Notes under the pieces: generated by a model
The model's input: only the letters and a program-made list of their open reading frames with translations
Databases searched by the model: none
What the model was told of the DNA's origin: nothing
Position numbers and translations under genes: made by a program
NCBI RefSeq assembly: GCF_004339025.1
Contig: NZ_SMFT01000004.1
Coordinates: 1-64,000 of the forward strand
Length of the DNA stretch: 64,000 nt
Reading direction: 5' to 3'
From: Volucribacter psittacicida
GTDB taxonomy: Bacteria; Pseudomonadota; Gammaproteobacteria; Enterobacterales; Pasteurellaceae
Part shown: positions 18,336 to 29,399 of the stretch, in pieces
How positions within the stretch are numbered: position 1 is the stretch's first letter
How the letters are laid out: each line of letters starts with the position of its first letter

Positions 18336-19951
18336 TGTTGGTTACTCGCTGTTTTGTTATTACGTTCAATTAAAACAAAAATGGTAAAACAAAATAATAA
18401 TAAAATCATTGCGGTTACGGCAGCTTCATCGCCTCGATAACTGCCTAATTGTTGATAAAGTAAATAAGGCAATGAGGTAAAATGTTGATTGCCGAATAAA
18501 GCGATGGCGGTAAAATCACCTAAGGACAATGCCATTGCTAAAGCAAAGGCATATTTGATTGGTTGAGCTAAAGTATTCCATTCAATTAAACGCAGACGTT
18601 GCCAGCCCTTGATACCTAAAGATTGGCAAAGTTTTTCGTAATACAACATATTTTGATTCATTGGCTGTGATAATATGCGGATAACGAACGGCATTGCCGC
18701 TAATCCATTACACAATACCACAATAAAAAATAATGCTATTTCATCAAAACGAAGATGTTGTAGCCAAATAAATAATCCGATTGCCAATAATAAGGTGGGT
18801 ATGGATAAAATTAACATACCAAAGTTAAGCAGAAAATTCGCTGCTGTTCGCCAATAAAGCCATAATAATCGGCGTGATAAGAGTAATAAGCCGATGGCTA
18901 ATAACAGGGCAAAACAAGCAGAACTTAATGCCATCGCTAAAGAATACCCCATCGCTCGCCATAATTGAGAGGATTGCCAAATAGACCATAATGCTTTAGA
19001 CGTTAAGGCACTCATAAACAAATTGAATAAGGGGAATAAAATAAATAAGCAAACGCTGATAATCAAAAAAATTTGCCAATATCGCACCGCACTTTTTTGT
19101 TTTCCTCGCCAAATAGTAGATTGTTGTAAATCATTATTCACAGGTTTACCAAGCCAACTGGTTATCGCAAATAACATAAAGCAAAAAACAAATTGTAATA
19201 AGGCATAAAAAGATGCTCTGGCTAAATCAAAATCAAACACTATCGCTTGATAAATCGCCACTTCTAAGGTGGTATATTGCGGTCCGCCACCTAAGGTCAG
19301 CACAATGGTAAAACTGGTAAAGCATAGCATAAAAATTAGGCTTAGGGCGGGCAGGATTTGCGGACGTAAATATGCCCATTCTACCCAGCGGATAAATCGC
19401 CAGCCTCGTAGATTTAACTGTTCCGCAAGCTGATGTTGTTGGCTTGGGATTGCTTGAAAACAAGGCAAAAATAAACGACAAGCAAAGGGGATATTAAAAA
19501 AGAGATGGGTTAATAAAATCCCTGTTAAGCCATAAATATTAGGTTGCCACTCTATGCCCATAAGGCTAAGAAATTGTGCAAGCCAGCCTTTTGTGCCATA
19601 CACACCTAAAACCCCAAAAATCACCACGAGCGAGGGTAGAACAAAGGTTAGAGAAAATAATTTAAGTAACCATTTTTTCCCAATAAAATCTTGATAAAAC
19701 AAGGCTCTAGCTAATAACAATCCCCCGATTACCGACAAAATTGCCGATAATAAGGCTTGTGCAAAGCTAAAAAATAGGACGTGGCGTAAATAAGGATCCC
19801 ATAAAGAAAGCCATGCCTTAGGGCTTTCTAAACGGAAAATGGCTTGTAAGGCATTGCTATAGACTAAGACTAAAAGCAATAAAACCGCCATTCCGCCCAA
19901 ATAATGCTTCGGACGAAATTGCGGATTGCGAATTAATGTGAGCAGTTTCAT
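18332..19951 (-). CDS. thiP: Thiamine ABC transporter permease ThiP
   Basis: Inner-membrane permease made of two fused halves (about residues 1-270 and 290-539), each with six or so membrane helices and an EAA-type loop ([15 protein letters not shown] and [16 protein letters not shown]). The 539-aa length is as expected for ThiP. Its start overlaps the thiB stop by one base and its stop overlaps thiQ, consistent with one translationally coupled operon. Confidence 0.95.
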   Translation of the reverse strand: MKLLTLIRNPQFRPKHYLGGMAVLLLLVLVYSNALQAIFRLESPKAWLSLWDPYLRHVLFFSFAQALLSAILSVIGGLLLARALFYQDFIGKKWLLKLFSLTFVLPSLVVIFGVLGVYGTKGWLAQFLSLMGIEWQPNIYGLTGILLTHLFFNIPFACRLFLPCFQAIPSQQHQLAEQLNLRGWRFIRWVEWAYLRPQILPALSLIFMLCFTSFTIVLTLGGGPQYTTLEVAIYQAIVFDFDLARASFYALLQFVFCFMLFAITSWLGKPVNNDLQQSTIWRGKQKSAVRYWQIFLIISVCLFILFPLFNLFMSALTSKALWSIWQSSQLWRAMGYSLAMALSSACFALLLAIGLLLLSRRLLWLYWRTAANFLLNFGMLILSIPTLLLAIGLFIWLQHLRFDEIALFFIVVLCNGLAAMPFVIRILSQPMNQNMLYYEKLCQSLGIKGWQRLRLIEWNTLAQPIKYAFALAMALSLGDFTAIALFGNQHFTSLPYLLYQQLGSYRGDEAAVTAMILLLFCFTIFVLIERNNKTASNQQ

Positions 19952-20955
19952 TATTTAATTAACGCCGCTTGCCACACATTAATCCATTGTTTAATTTGCT
20001 CAGCACTTACTGTACTACTATCAAGGGTTTTTGTATTTAATTGTTTAGCTTTAAGTTGATCAAACAGAGGATCAACCTTAGCGTCTATCACAGATAGCAT
20101 GACATTTTTACGGCTAATTTCTTGCTGTGCTTCAGGGCTTAATAAAAAGCCTAAAAAATGCTCGGCACATAGATTATCTTTGCCCTTAATTGTTTTGGCA
20201 GCCATTTCAACTTGTAATAACACAGGATCGCTAAATTCTGTGGCGGCATATTGATCTTTGTTTTCTTGTAATAAATGATAAATCGGCGAAGTATTATGGC
20301 TCATCACTAAATCTGCCTCGCCTTTTAAAAATGCCCCATAGGTTTCCGTCCAACCTTTTCCTACCGTAACCGTATGGCTCGCTAATTGTTGCCAACGTTG
20401 TGGAATTTGTTCCTCAGGATAAAGCAAATTTAACCACACCAATAGCCCACGCCCAATGCTACTGGTACGTGGATCTTGATAAATGACCTTAAGATCTTGT
20501 CGCTCAATTAATTCCGCTAAACTTTGCGGTGGGTTAGTCAATTTGGTTTTGTCATAAATAAAGGCATATTGCCCAAAATCATAAGGCAAAAAAGTGTGAT
20601 TTTGCCAAGGGATTGGCAAGGATAATTGATTGAGATCCACTTGATTTGCTACAAATAAACCGGATTTTTCTGCTGGCTCTAGCTGAAAATTATCCAAGCC
20701 AATCACAACGTCCGCTTGGGTGTTTTTTCCCTCTAAACGCACACGATTTAATAAAGTAGTACGGCTATCAAAAGGCACAATATTGGCTTGGCATTGTGGG
20801 TATTTTTGTTCAAATTGAGCTTTAACAACAGGGGCTGGTCCCCAATCTGCGGAAAAAAATTCTTCAGCATAAATGGTAACTGGGGTTGTTTTTGCCAAGA
20901 GATTCGGTGAAACGGCCAATGCGGTAGAAAGCAACAAGGTCTTTAATTTTTTCAT
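19951..20955 (-). CDS. thiB: Thiamine-binding periplasmic protein ThiB (TbpA)
   Basis: Solute-binding protein that delivers thiamine and its phosphates to ThiPQ. A signal peptide covers residues 1-21 (LLAK). Family blocks include YAEEFFSADWGPAPVVKAQFE, DVVIGLDNFQL, FLPYDFGQYAFIYDKT and DPRTSSIGRGLLVWLN. The length is 334 aa. First gene of thiBPQ; a TPP riboswitch sits upstream in its leader, so expression should fall when thiamine diphosphate is plentiful. An uptake signal lies at 20990 in the leader. Confidence 0.96.
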   Translation of the reverse strand: MKKLKTLLLSTALAVSPNLLAKTTPVTIYAEEFFSADWGPAPVVKAQFEQKYPQCQANIVPFDSRTTLLNRVRLEGKNTQADVVIGLDNFQLEPAEKSGLFVANQVDLNQLSLPIPWQNHTFLPYDFGQYAFIYDKTKLTNPPQSLAELIERQDLKVIYQDPRTSSIGRGLLVWLNLLYPEEQIPQRWQQLASHTVTVGKGWTETYGAFLKGEADLVMSHNTSPIYHLLQENKDQYAATEFSDPVLLQVEMAAKTIKGKDNLCAEHFLGFLLSPEAQQEISRKNVMLSVIDAKVDPLFDQLKAKQLNTKTLDSSTVSAEQIKQWINVWQAALIK

Positions 20956-21028
20956 AAGATAATCCTTTAAATTAAGATTAAAGGAATTTAAGTGCGGTCA
21001 AAAATAGAAAAATTTTTTAACTTTCTCA

Positions 21029-21100
21029 AATCCCTACGCAGATATTAATCAGTTCAGGTTCTATGGGTATTTCTCAGCTAAACATTCAGCACCCCATTGA
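21029..21100 (-). promoter_or_regulatory. TPP riboswitch (THI element)
   Basis: On the minus strand the leader contains GGGGTGC, then CTGAGA, ACCCATAGAACCTGA and TTAATATCTGCGTAGGGA in the right order: the conserved helices of the thiamine diphosphate aptamer. It lies about 75 bases upstream of thiB and controls the thiamine import operon. Confidence 0.95.
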
Positions 21101-21182
21101 GAACGAAAATAAGTGTATGATTAGTGGCGATAAAATGCAATGGTTTTGTTAGTGAAATTCTGTACAAACAACAATCATACTA

Positions 21183-22191
21183 TCAATTATATTCCAAGAT
21201 TTGGTTAAAATGTGAACTTCTAATTCCTTCTATTATTTTAATAGACTCTATTGATGTATAAATATTCGAAACAGGTATCCCTCCATTTTCTATACAATTT
21301 ATAATATCTAATATAGCATCAATCATTCTTTCATTTGGATCTGTATTATTTTTAGAATATATTAACTGTAAAGCCTTGTAAGAACTTCCTGAAGAATTTA
21401 TTTTATTTGAATACTTGTATAAATCATAAGACATTCCATTATTGTAGAGCTTAATTCGCCCATTTTCTCCCAATATATCTATTTCTAACATATAGCTCAT
21501 TGGAGAAACACTAGTACCTTTAATAAAAGAAATTATACCAGAGTGAAATTTAACAATACCTATTCCTCCATACTCATCAACACCATAAACATTACGAGCA
21601 AAATCTGTTTGAATATCTCCTAATACATATTTAACTTTGGAGTTAAAAAAATAAACTATTAAATCTATCAAATGACTTGTGCTTGTATGTAATGCTGTTG
21701 CTCCATATCCAGTTAAAGAATATATTTTACCTATTTCATTAGAATCTAATAACATCTTAATCTCTTGAATTAAATTATCCCACCTAAAAATATAATTAAC
21801 CGCAAAAACAATACTATATTTAGAACATAGAAGTGCAATATCATTTGCTTCTTGTAAAGAATAAGAAATAGTTTTCTCACAAAAAATCGCCTTTACTCCA
21901 CATTGTATATACTCTTTAATAATATCAAAATGAGTTTGAATTGGCGTAAAAATACTAACAATATCAAATTTATTTTCATAAAGCATTAGTTTATAATCAG
22001 TATACCCTTAGGAATATCACATTCTTCTTGTACAGATTGCACTATATTTTTATTTATATCACAAATAGCAACTATTTTTACATTATCAATCTGCTTATAC
22101 GCACCAATATGGCTCCAAATGATTTTTCTGCTATCATCTTTATCTATATATATGCTATTTGTCCTAATCCAATAACACCAAAGTTATACAT
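21183..22191 (-). pseudogene. Gfo/Idh/MocA-family oxidoreductase broken by two frameshifts
   Basis: The intact C-terminal frame (21183-21986) carries FDIVSIFTPIQTHFDI, AIFCEKTISYSLQEA and the later domain of NAD(P)-dependent sugar-type dehydrogenases. The expected Rossmann start lies upstream in other frames. From ATG 22191 it reads MYNFGVIGLGQIA, then stops after a TA run (22145-22153). The sequence continues in a second frame as DKDDSRKIIWSHIGAYKQ...VAICDINKN. It shifts again near CCC (22004-22007) into YTDYKLMLYENKFD. Joined, the three pieces form a full-length enzyme. It follows the EamA gene by six bases. Either recently inactivated or two sequencing errors; function and substrate unknown. 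Confidence 0.8.
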
Positions 22192-22197
22192 AATTAT

Positions 22198-23088
22198 TTA
22201 CTCCTTTTTGAGAGATAAAACACAGCCTAATACTACTATGCAGGCTCCTATTGCTTGGTATAAAGTAAGGGTTTCCCCTAAAGTAAAATACCCCATAATC
22301 GCGGTAGATAGAGGCACCATTAATTGAATAATATTAAAGATAACAATACCTTGCTTTTGCACAATATAGAATGCCATTAACATTCCAGTTAGCATTCCAT
22401 ATATTCCAGCAAAAGAAAGCCCTATTAATAAACCTATGCTAACTTGTTGTAGGCTATAAATTTGTCCTGAATAAATAGCTAAGATTAAAAATATTATGCC
22501 AGATAAAGTCGCTGTTGAAGCACTAATAATAAATACACTAATTTTTTTAGAGACTAACTTAACAATAATATTCTGAATAGATTGAATTAAAATGGCAAAA
22601 CTAAGAAATAATACACCAAGGAAAAAATCCTCTCCCTCAGCAGACTTATTACCATAAATTACAAAGATAAAGGATCCTAATAACGATAAAGAGCTGCCTA
22701 TATAAAAATATTTTTGTTTTATTCTTTCTCGCTCATCTTGAAAAAAGATCGCAGAAACAATTATCGATAAAGGCATCGCAATGATACCAAATATACTGCC
22801 AGATAAAGCCGATGTATATTTAAGTCCATTAATAAAAAAATACATATTTGCAGTCATAAATACGGCTAATAATATTAAATAGAACATTACTATAGGCTGA
22901 TAAATAATACTCTTAACCTTATCTAGATATTTCCATAAACATATTATAAGAAATAATACTCCTCCAGAAATAAATCTAACTGCATTATTATTTAAGCTAT
23001 CAAAATGAATACTCATAAATCTCATTAATGGAAATCCCAATCCCATTAATAAGATATATAATACCCTAACCACATTTTCATTATTCAT
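22198..23088 (-). CDS. EamA/DMT-family membrane transporter
   Basis: Ten-helix drug/metabolite-transporter-type protein (296 aa) with two EamA repeats; the first is around residues 5-140, the second around 150-295. Substrate unknown. The gene is noticeably AT-rich and carries no uptake signals. With the broken oxidoreductase downstream it forms a two-gene cassette between thiBPQ and ubiG, probably acquired. The joint presence of an exporter/importer and a sugar-type dehydrogenase would fit a small metabolite pathway, but this is inference only. Confidence 0.85.
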   Translation of the reverse strand: MNNENVVRVLYILLMGLGFPLMRFMSIHFDSLNNNAVRFISGGVLFLIICLWKYLDKVKSIIYQPIVMFYLILLAVFMTANMYFFINGLKYTSALSGSIFGIIAMPLSIIVSAIFFQDERERIKQKYFYIGSSLSLLGSFIFVIYGNKSAEGEDFFLGVLFLSFAILIQSIQNIIVKLVSKKISVFIISASTATLSGIIFLILAIYSGQIYSLQQVSIGLLIGLSFAGIYGMLTGMLMAFYIVQKQGIVIFNIIQLMVPLSTAIMGYFTLGETLTLYQAIGACIVVLGCVLSLKKE

Positions 23089-23174
23089 AACTAGATACCC
23101 TTATTATTGATAATTATATTATCCCCATAAACTAGAATTACAAAAGATAATACAAATATACAAAAATATTATTT

Positions 23175-23879
23175 CTATCTCTGAATAAACACCGCCATAT
23201 AATTTGCGCTCACATCCTGATTTAAACAAAATTTTTCTGTTAAGGGATTATAATGATAACCCACCATTTTCTGGCAAACTAAATTAACCTGATCCGTATA
23301 GGCAAGCAATTCTGCTGGCTTAATAAATTTCTCGTATTGATGTGTACCTTTTGGCAACATTTTCAATATATATTCCGCCCCGATAATCACCAATGCCCAC
23401 GCTTTCAACGTACGATTGATGGTAGAAATAAAAAGTTTGCCATGAGGTTTTAATAATGATTGGCAATGGACAATAATTGCCGCAGGATCGGGGACGTGTT
23501 CTAGCATTTCCATGCAAGTAATCACATCAAATTTATTTTGATATGCAGCTTGACTGGCTAATTCTTCAATGGCAATTTGTTGATAATCTATATTAAGTTG
23601 TTGGCTTTGTGCATGTTGTTTCGCGACTGCTAGAGGTGCGGTGGAGAGATCAATCCCTGTAACATTTGCCCCTAGTTTTGCCATGCTTTCCGCTAAAATA
23701 CCGCCACCACAGCCTACATCAAGCACCTGTTTATCCTGTAATCCCTCTGCTTGTTGTAAAATAAAATCAAGGCGATAGGGATTTAACAAATGGATAGGCT
23801 TAAAATCGCCATTAGGATCCCACCAACTCTCTGCCATTTTTTCAAACTTATCAAGTTCTTGTTGATCAACATTTTTCAT
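23175..23879 (-). CDS. ubiG: Ubiquinone biosynthesis O-methyltransferase UbiG
   Basis: SAM-dependent methyltransferase doing both O-methylations in ubiquinone synthesis. The 234-aa protein has the N-terminal signature [31 protein letters not shown] motif [17 protein letters not shown] (about 50-65), and the EMLEHVPDP block (about 130). It is divergent from gyrA, the same pairing as in E. coli. An uptake signal (GACCGCACTTTTA) lies in the intergenic region around 23920. Confidence 0.96.
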   Translation of the reverse strand: MKNVDQQELDKFEKMAESWWDPNGDFKPIHLLNPYRLDFILQQAEGLQDKQVLDVGCGGGILAESMAKLGANVTGIDLSTAPLAVAKQHAQSQQLNIDYQQIAIEELASQAAYQNKFDVITCMEMLEHVPDPAAIIVHCQSLLKPHGKLFISTINRTLKAWALVIIGAEYILKMLPKGTHQYEKFIKPAELLAYTDQVNLVCQKMVGYHYNPLTEKFCLNQDVSANYMAVFIQR

Positions 23880-24027
23880 AATGATCCTTTATTGTTGTTA
23901 AAAAATATCTTTAATTTTGACCGCACTTTTACGGAAAAAGGAATGATAAATATTAGGGTAATAATACAATTTATGGTACAATCTCGCCAATTTTTATTCA
24001 TAAATTTTATAGCTTAGGAAATTCTCA

Positions 24028-26676
24028 ATGAGCGATTTAGCCCAAGATATTACCCCTGTTAGCGTTGAGGAAGAATTAAAGTCCTCTTATCTTGATTATG
24101 CCATGTCTGTGATTGTTGGTCGTGCCTTGCCTGATGTGCGTGATGGTTTAAAACCTGTTCATCGTCGCGTACTATTTGCTATGCACGAAGGTGGCAATGC
24201 TTATAATAAACCTTATCGTAAATCCGCCCGTATTGTAGGGGACGTGATCGGTAAATACCACCCACATGGCGATAGTGCGGTGTATGACACCATTGTGCGT
24301 ATGGCACAACCTTTCTCACTACGTTATATGCTAGTTGATGGACAAGGTAATTTTGGCTCTGTGGACGGTGATTCTCCTGCGGCAATGCGTTATACCGAAG
24401 CAAGAATGACCAAAATTGCTCATGAGTTATTGGCTGATTTAGATAAAGAAACCGTTGATTTTGTGCCAAACTATGACGGTTCAGAAATGATCCCCGAGGT
24501 GTTGCCCACTAAAGTTCCTGCCTTATTAATCAACGGTTCATCAGGGATTGCCGTAGGTATGGCGACCAATATTCCGCCCCATAATTTAGGCGAAGTATTA
24601 GATGGCTGTCTAGCTTATATTGATAATAATCACATTAGTATTGATGAATTAATGCAATATATCCCGGGCCCAGACTTTCCTACAGCGGCATTAATCAACG
24701 GTCGCAAAGGCATTGAAGAAGCCTATAAAACAGGTCGTGGTAAAATTTATGTGCGCGCCAAAGCCCATATTGAAACCGATGAAAAAGGGCGTGAAACCAT
24801 TATCGTTAATGAAATCCCTTATCAAGTGAATAAAGCGAAATTAATTGAAAAAATTTCTGACTTGGTAAAAGAGAAAAAAGTTGAGGGAATTAGTGCCTTG
24901 CGTGATGAATCCGATAAAGAAGGTATGCGGATTGTCATTGAAGTAAAACGTGATGCCGTTGGGGAGGTATTACTGAACCAACTTTACGCCCTGACTCAAT
25001 TACAAATTACCTTTGGGATTAACATTGTTGCCCTTGACCATGGGCAGCCAAAAGTACTTAACCTCAAACAATTAATTGAAGCCTTTGTGTTGCACCGCCG
25101 CGAAGTGGTAACACGCCGTACTGTGTTTGAATTACGCAAAGCTCGTGAACGGGCGCATATCTTAGAGGGGCTTGCCATTGCCCTAGCCAATGTGGACCCT
25201 ATTATTGAGTTAATCCGCCAGGCACCTAATCCTGAAGCCGCTCGTCAAGCCTTATTAAGCCAAGGTTGGCAACTCGGTCATGTGGCACAAATGTTAGCCG
25301 CCGCTGGCGTTGATGCCGCTCGTCCAGAAGAATTATCCGCAGAATATGGTATTCGTGATAACAAATATTATTTAACCGAAGTACAAGCTCAGGCAATTTT
25401 GGACTTACGCTTACAGAAACTCACCAATCTGGGTAAAGATGAAATTCTGGAAGAATATCAAAAATTGATCGATGTTATCGGTGAATTATTGCATATTTTA
25501 CGCAGCCCTGAACGCTTAATGGAAGTGATTCGTGAAGAATTAGAGCAAATTCGTGAACAATTCAACGATCCACGCCGTACCGAAATTACCACCAGTTCAG
25601 GCGATATTGATTTAGAAGATTTGATTGCACGAGAAGATGTGGTTGTTACCCTTTCTCATCAAGGCTATGTGAAATATCAACCTTTAACCGACTATGAAGC
25701 CCAACGTCGTGGTGGTAAAGGAAAATCCGCCACCAAAATGAAAGAAGAAGACTTTATTGAGAAATTATTGGTCGCCAATACCCACGATACCATTCTTTGT
25801 TTCTCAAGTCGTGGGCGCTTATATTGGCTGAAAGTCTATCAATTACCGCAAGCAAGCCGAGGGGCAAGAGGTCGTCCAATCGTCAATATTTTACCTTTGG
25901 AGCAAAATGAACGTATTACCGCTATCTTGCCGGTTTCTTCTTATGAAGAAGATAAGTTTGTTGTTATGGCAACAGCAGGTGGTATCGTGAAGAAAACTGC
26001 CTTAACCGAATTTAGTCGCCCAAGAGCCAATGGTATTATTGCCTTGAACTTGCGTGATGAAGACGAACTAATAGGGGTAGATATTACCGATGGTAGCAAC
26101 GAGATTATGTTATTCTCAGCTCAAGGGCGTGTAGTACGTTTCTGTGAAAGTGCGGTGCGAGCTATGGGGCGTATTGCAACAGGAGTACGAGGTATAAAAC
26201 TTGCCTTAACCAATGATCTCAATGATGATGAAAATGGTGCAGAGCAGGAGGAAAATCTTGAGGATAATAACAGCGAAGAAATCCTCGATCTCAATATTGA
26301 TAAAGTGGTGTCTTTAGTTATACCAAAAAATGACGGCGAAATCCTTACCGCCACCCAACATGGTTATGGTAAACGCACAAAATTGGAAGAATACCCAACC
26401 AAATCGCGTAATACTAAAGGGGTAATTTCTATCAAAGTGAGCGAACGCAATGGTAAAGTAGTTGCCGCTACACAAGTGACGGAAAACGATCAAATTATGT
26501 TAATCACTGATGCGGGAACATTAGTTCGAACACGTGTCAGTGAAGTAAGCATTGTGGGGCGTAATACCCAAGGAGTACGCTTAATCCGTACCGTGGATAA
26601 TGAACAACTCGTCAGCTTAGAACGTGTTGCTGAGGTTGACGAAGAGGACGATGTTACCTTTAATGAAAATGAATAA
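24028..26676 (+). CDS. gyrA: DNA gyrase subunit A
   Basis: Type II topoisomerase subunit that breaks and rejoins DNA. The breakage-reunion domain holds the active tyrosine in [10 protein letters not shown] (Tyr122). The quinolone-resistance region reads [10 protein letters not shown], with Ser83 and Asp87, the drug-susceptible residues. The C-terminal pinwheel has GyrA boxes (QRRGGKGKS at about 565) and the domain ends in an acidic tail ([14 protein letters not shown]). The 882-aa length is normal. It is a stand-alone transcription unit closed by a hairpin terminator that contains an uptake signal. Confidence 0.98.
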   Translation: MSDLAQDITPVSVEEELKSSYLDYAMSVIVGRALPDVRDGLKPVHRRVLFAMHEGGNAYNKPYRKSARIVGDVIGKYHPHGDSAVYDTIVRMAQPFSLRYMLVDGQGNFGSVDGDSPAAMRYTEARMTKIAHELLADLDKETVDFVPNYDGSEMIPEVLPTKVPALLINGSSGIAVGMATNIPPHNLGEVLDGCLAYIDNNHISIDELMQYIPGPDFPTAALINGRKGIEEAYKTGRGKIYVRAKAHIETDEKGRETIIVNEIPYQVNKAKLIEKISDLVKEKKVEGISALRDESDKEGMRIVIEVKRDAVGEVLLNQLYALTQLQITFGINIVALDHGQPKVLNLKQLIEAFVLHRREVVTRRTVFELRKARERAHILEGLAIALANVDPIIELIRQAPNPEAARQALLSQGWQLGHVAQMLAAAGVDAARPEELSAEYGIRDNKYYLTEVQAQAILDLRLQKLTNLGKDEILEEYQKLIDVIGELLHILRSPERLMEVIREELEQIREQFNDPRRTEITTSSGDIDLEDLIAREDVVVTLSHQGYVKYQPLTDYEAQRRGGKGKSATKMKEEDFIEKLLVANTHDTILCFSSRGRLYWLKVYQLPQASRGARGRPIVNILPLEQNERITAILPVSSYEEDKFVVMATAGGIVKKTALTEFSRPRANGIIALNLRDEDELIGVDITDGSNEIMLFSAQGRVVRFCESAVRAMGRIATGVRGIKLALTNDLNDDENGAEQEENLEDNNSEEILDLNIDKVVSLVIPKNDGEILTATQHGYGKRTKLEEYPTKSRNTKGVISIKVSERNGKVVAATQVTENDQIMLITDAGTLVRTRVSEVSIVGRNTQGVRLIRTVDNEQLVSLERVAEVDEEDDVTFNENE

Positions 26677-26702
26677 AATATAAATCATTTTAGTATCTAT
26701 AA

Positions 26703-26732
26703 AGTGCGGTGGTTTTTACCACCGTTTTTATT
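26703..26732 (+). terminator. Intrinsic terminator after gyrA built on an uptake signal
   Basis: AAAGTGCGGTGG-TTTTTA-CCACCG followed by TTTTTA; the 5' arm includes the 9-mer AAGTGCGGT, a common arrangement in Pasteurellaceae. Confidence 0.8.
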
Positions 26733-26858
26733 TTCTTTCTTCTTAAATACTTATCCTAATATGATCTAAATCACAAAACCTCATCCCTTACATTTTATTT
26801 CTAACTCATAGGTGTTAGAATTTCGTAAGATTTGTTTCATTTACCTAGAGGAAAGATT

Positions 26859-28253
26859 ATGACATTTCGTATTGAAAAAGACACAATGGGCGAAGTTAAA
26901 GTTCCTGCTGATAAATACTGGGCTGCCCAAACTGAACGTTCTCGTAATAACTTTAAAATTGGTCCTGAAGCCTCTATGCCTCACGAAATTATTGAGGCGT
27001 TTGCCTATCTAAAAAAAGCCGCTGCCTATGCCAATACTGATTTAGGCGTGTTGCCTGCTGAAAAACGTGATCTGATCGCAAAAGCCTGTGATGAAATTTT
27101 AGCTCATCAACTTGATGATCAATTTCCTTTAGTTATTTGGCAAACAGGTTCAGGCACACAATCTAATATGAACCTTAATGAAGTCATTGCCAATCGTGCC
27201 CATGTATTGAATGGCGGTAAACTCGGTGAAAAATCCATTATTCACCCAAACGATGATGTGAACAAATCTCAATCATCAAACGATACCTATCCAACTGCTA
27301 TGCATATTGCTGCGTATAAAAAAGTGGTTGAAGTAACTATCCCTTGTATTGAGCGTTTACAAAAAACTTTCGCAGAAAAAGCAGAAGCCTTTAAAGATGT
27401 GGTAAAAATTGGGCGTACTCATTTAATGGATGCCACGCCATTAACTTTAGGGCAAGAATTTTCTGCTTATGCGGCACAACTTGATTTTGGATTACGGGCT
27501 TTGAAAAATACCTTACCTCATTTAAGCCAGCTAGCTTTAGGCGGAACGGCAGTAGGAACAGGATTAAATACCCCTAAAGGCTATGATGTAAAAGTCGCTG
27601 ACTATATCGCTAAATTTACAGGGCTACCTTTTATTACCGCAGAAAATAAATTTGAAGCCTTAGCAACTCATGATGCTGTTGTGGAAACGCACGGTGCATT
27701 AAAACAATTAGCCGTTTCGTTATTCAAAATTGCTAATGATATTCGTTTATTAGCCTCTGGGCCTCGTTCTGGTATTGGTGAAATTCTTATTCCAGAAAAT
27801 GAGCCAGGTTCATCTATTATGCCAGGTAAAGTCAATCCAACCCAATGTGAGGCTTTAACCATGGTATGTGCACAAGTATTGGGCAATGACACCACCATTT
27901 CTTTTGCTGGTTCGCAAGGACATTTCCAATTAAATGTGTTTAAACCTGTGATGGCTGCCAATTTCTTACAATCTGCTCAGCTTTTAGCAGATGCTTGTGT
28001 TTCCTTTGATGAACATTGTGCCAGTGGTATTGAACCAAACTATCCGAGAATTAAACATCAATTAGAACAGTCTTTGATGTTAGTTACCGCCTTAAATACC
28101 CATATTGGCTATGAAAATGCCGCCAAAATTGCGAAAACTGCTCATAAAAATGGCACAACATTGAAAGAAGAAGCCATTAATTTAGGTTTAGTCACAGCTG
28201 AACAATTTGATGAGTGGGTACGTCCTGAGGATATGGTAGGTAGCTTAAAATAA
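26859..28253 (+). CDS. fumC: Class II fumarate hydratase FumC
   Basis: Iron-independent fumarase of the TCA cycle, interconverting fumarate and malate. Signature [16 protein letters not shown] is at about residues 317-332; [13 protein letters not shown] and [17 protein letters not shown] form other active-site blocks. An in-frame ATG 27 bases upstream exists. ATG 26859 is preceded by AGAGGAAAG and yields [11 protein letters not shown], the family start, so I chose it (464 aa). Single gene, followed by a terminator. Confidence 0.96.
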   Translation: MTFRIEKDTMGEVKVPADKYWAAQTERSRNNFKIGPEASMPHEIIEAFAYLKKAAAYANTDLGVLPAEKRDLIAKACDEILAHQLDDQFPLVIWQTGSGTQSNMNLNEVIANRAHVLNGGKLGEKSIIHPNDDVNKSQSSNDTYPTAMHIAAYKKVVEVTIPCIERLQKTFAEKAEAFKDVVKIGRTHLMDATPLTLGQEFSAYAAQLDFGLRALKNTLPHLSQLALGGTAVGTGLNTPKGYDVKVADYIAKFTGLPFITAENKFEALATHDAVVETHGALKQLAVSLFKIANDIRLLASGPRSGIGEILIPENEPGSSIMPGKVNPTQCEALTMVCAQVLGNDTTISFAGSQGHFQLNVFKPVMAANFLQSAQLLADACVSFDEHCASGIEPNYPRIKHQLEQSLMLVTALNTHIGYENAAKIAKTAHKNGTTLKEEAINLGLVTAEQFDEWVRPEDMVGSLK

Positions 28254-28280
28254 TTACGCTGTTAAAATAGCTAACAAAAT

Positions 28281-28308
28281 AAAAGGCTAATTATGAAATT
28301 AGCCTTTT
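28281..28308. terminator. Bidirectional terminator between fumC and znuA
   Basis: AAAAGGCTAA-TTATGAAA-TTAGCCTTTT between the convergent fumC and znuA genes; A and T tracts on both sides let it serve both strands. Confidence 0.8.
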
Positions 28309-28324
28309 CTCTCTAAAAATAAGA

Positions 28325-29311
28325 TTATTTACCACTTAAGCAAGCATAATAATCATCAGCCATACGCTGTAAGAAATCCATATAACTTGTTTTACTCAAT
28401 GGAATTGCATCACCAATAGGATCTAATTTTCCTACTGCAACCCCAGTTTCTTTGCTTAAGGTGTCAATTACTTTTGGCGTAAATTGAGGTTCTGCGAACA
28501 AGCAACGCACTTTGTGTTCATTAATTTCTTGTTTAATCGTCGCTAAGGTTCTCGCCCCAGGGGCAACCAACGGATTAATGGTAAAATACCCTACTTGGTT
28601 TAGCCCATAGCTATCATTAAAGTAAGTATAAGCGTCGTGAAATACATAAAAGCCTTTATCCTTAACGGATTTAAGCTGTTGACTAATCGCTTGATTTTTA
28701 TTGGCTAAATTTTGCTGAAAAGCCGCGAGGTTATCTGCAATTTGTTGCTTTTTATCAGGATATTGTTCTGTTAATTTTTCGGCTAAATCATTGGCGACTA
28801 ACAGGCTAATCTTTGGTGAAAACCAAATATGCCAGTTTAAACTATGATCGTGATGATGATCATGGGCATGGCTATGTGCATGGTGGCTATGAGCGTGGGA
28901 ATGAGAATGAGCGTGATTATGGTCATGGTCATGGTCATGGTCATGGTCATGGTCATGGTCATGGTCAGATAATAATGGTTCTACACCTTTAATATCAGCA
29001 ATAGTAAGCACTTTTTTACTATCAATACCTTCAATGCTTTTATTTAAGAAACTGTCAATATCCTCACCAATCCATAACACAAGATCGGCATTCTTAATTT
29101 TCTGAATATCAGAAGGCTTTAAACTATAATCATGCGGCGATGCGCCTGCTGGCACAAGGACTTCTGTATCCGTCACGCCGTCAGTAATCGCCGCACTAAT
29201 AAAACCAAGGGGTTTAATCGAAGTTAATACCGCTGCATTTGCGGCACTGGCAAATACAGTAATTGCACTGGCAAGCATTGCTTTTTTAAAGATAGAATGG
29301 GGTAAACGCAT
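28325..29311 (-). CDS. znuA: Zinc ABC transporter substrate-binding protein ZnuA
   Basis: Periplasmic zinc-binding protein (cluster A-I). A signal peptide covers residues 1-26 (ANA). A long His/Asp-rich loop at about residues 114-158 is made of DH, then SH/AH dipeptides and is thought to collect zinc. Fixed zinc ligands include PHDYSLKPSD near residue 60 and FHDAYTYF near 220. The loop is partly encoded by a near-perfect hexanucleotide repeat. The permease/ATPase genes (znuBC) are not adjacent, as in H. influenzae. The neighbours tcdA and mltA give the same order as in that species. Confidence 0.95.
   Translation of the reverse strand: MRLPHSIFKKAMLASAITVFASAANAAVLTSIKPLGFISAAITDGVTDTEVLVPAGASPHDYSLKPSDIQKIKNADLVLWIGEDIDSFLNKSIEGIDSKKVLTIADIKGVEPLLSDHDHDHDHDHDHDHDHNHAHSHSHAHSHHAHSHAHDHHHDHSLNWHIWFSPKISLLVANDLAEKLTEQYPDKKQQIADNLAAFQQNLANKNQAISQQLKSVKDKGFYVFHDAYTYFNDSYGLNQVGYFTINPLVAPGARTLATIKQEINEHKVRCLFAEPQFTPKVIDTLSKETGVAVGKLDPIGDAIPLSKTSYMDFLQRMADDYYACLSGK
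28921..28968. repeat. Hexanucleotide repeat (GGTCAT)8 in znuA
   Basis: Seven perfect GGTCAT units and an eighth ending in G, reading as Asp-His pairs on the minus strand. A change in unit number would alter loop length without breaking the frame. Confidence 0.95.
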
Positions 29312-29399
29312 AAAAATCTCCTTTAATAAAATGATAAAGTGCGGTTAGATTACTCTGTTTTTTAGAAAATAGCCATCTTTTTTTCTATTAAAAAATAAG

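Noticed and set aside
24028-24300. Quinolone resistance in gyrA
   Set aside because: Positions 83 and 87 carry Ser and Asp, the susceptible residues.
28921-28968. Repeat as a CRISPR array or an on/off phase switch
   Set aside because: There are no spacers, and six-base units keep the reading frame, so it cannot switch the gene off.
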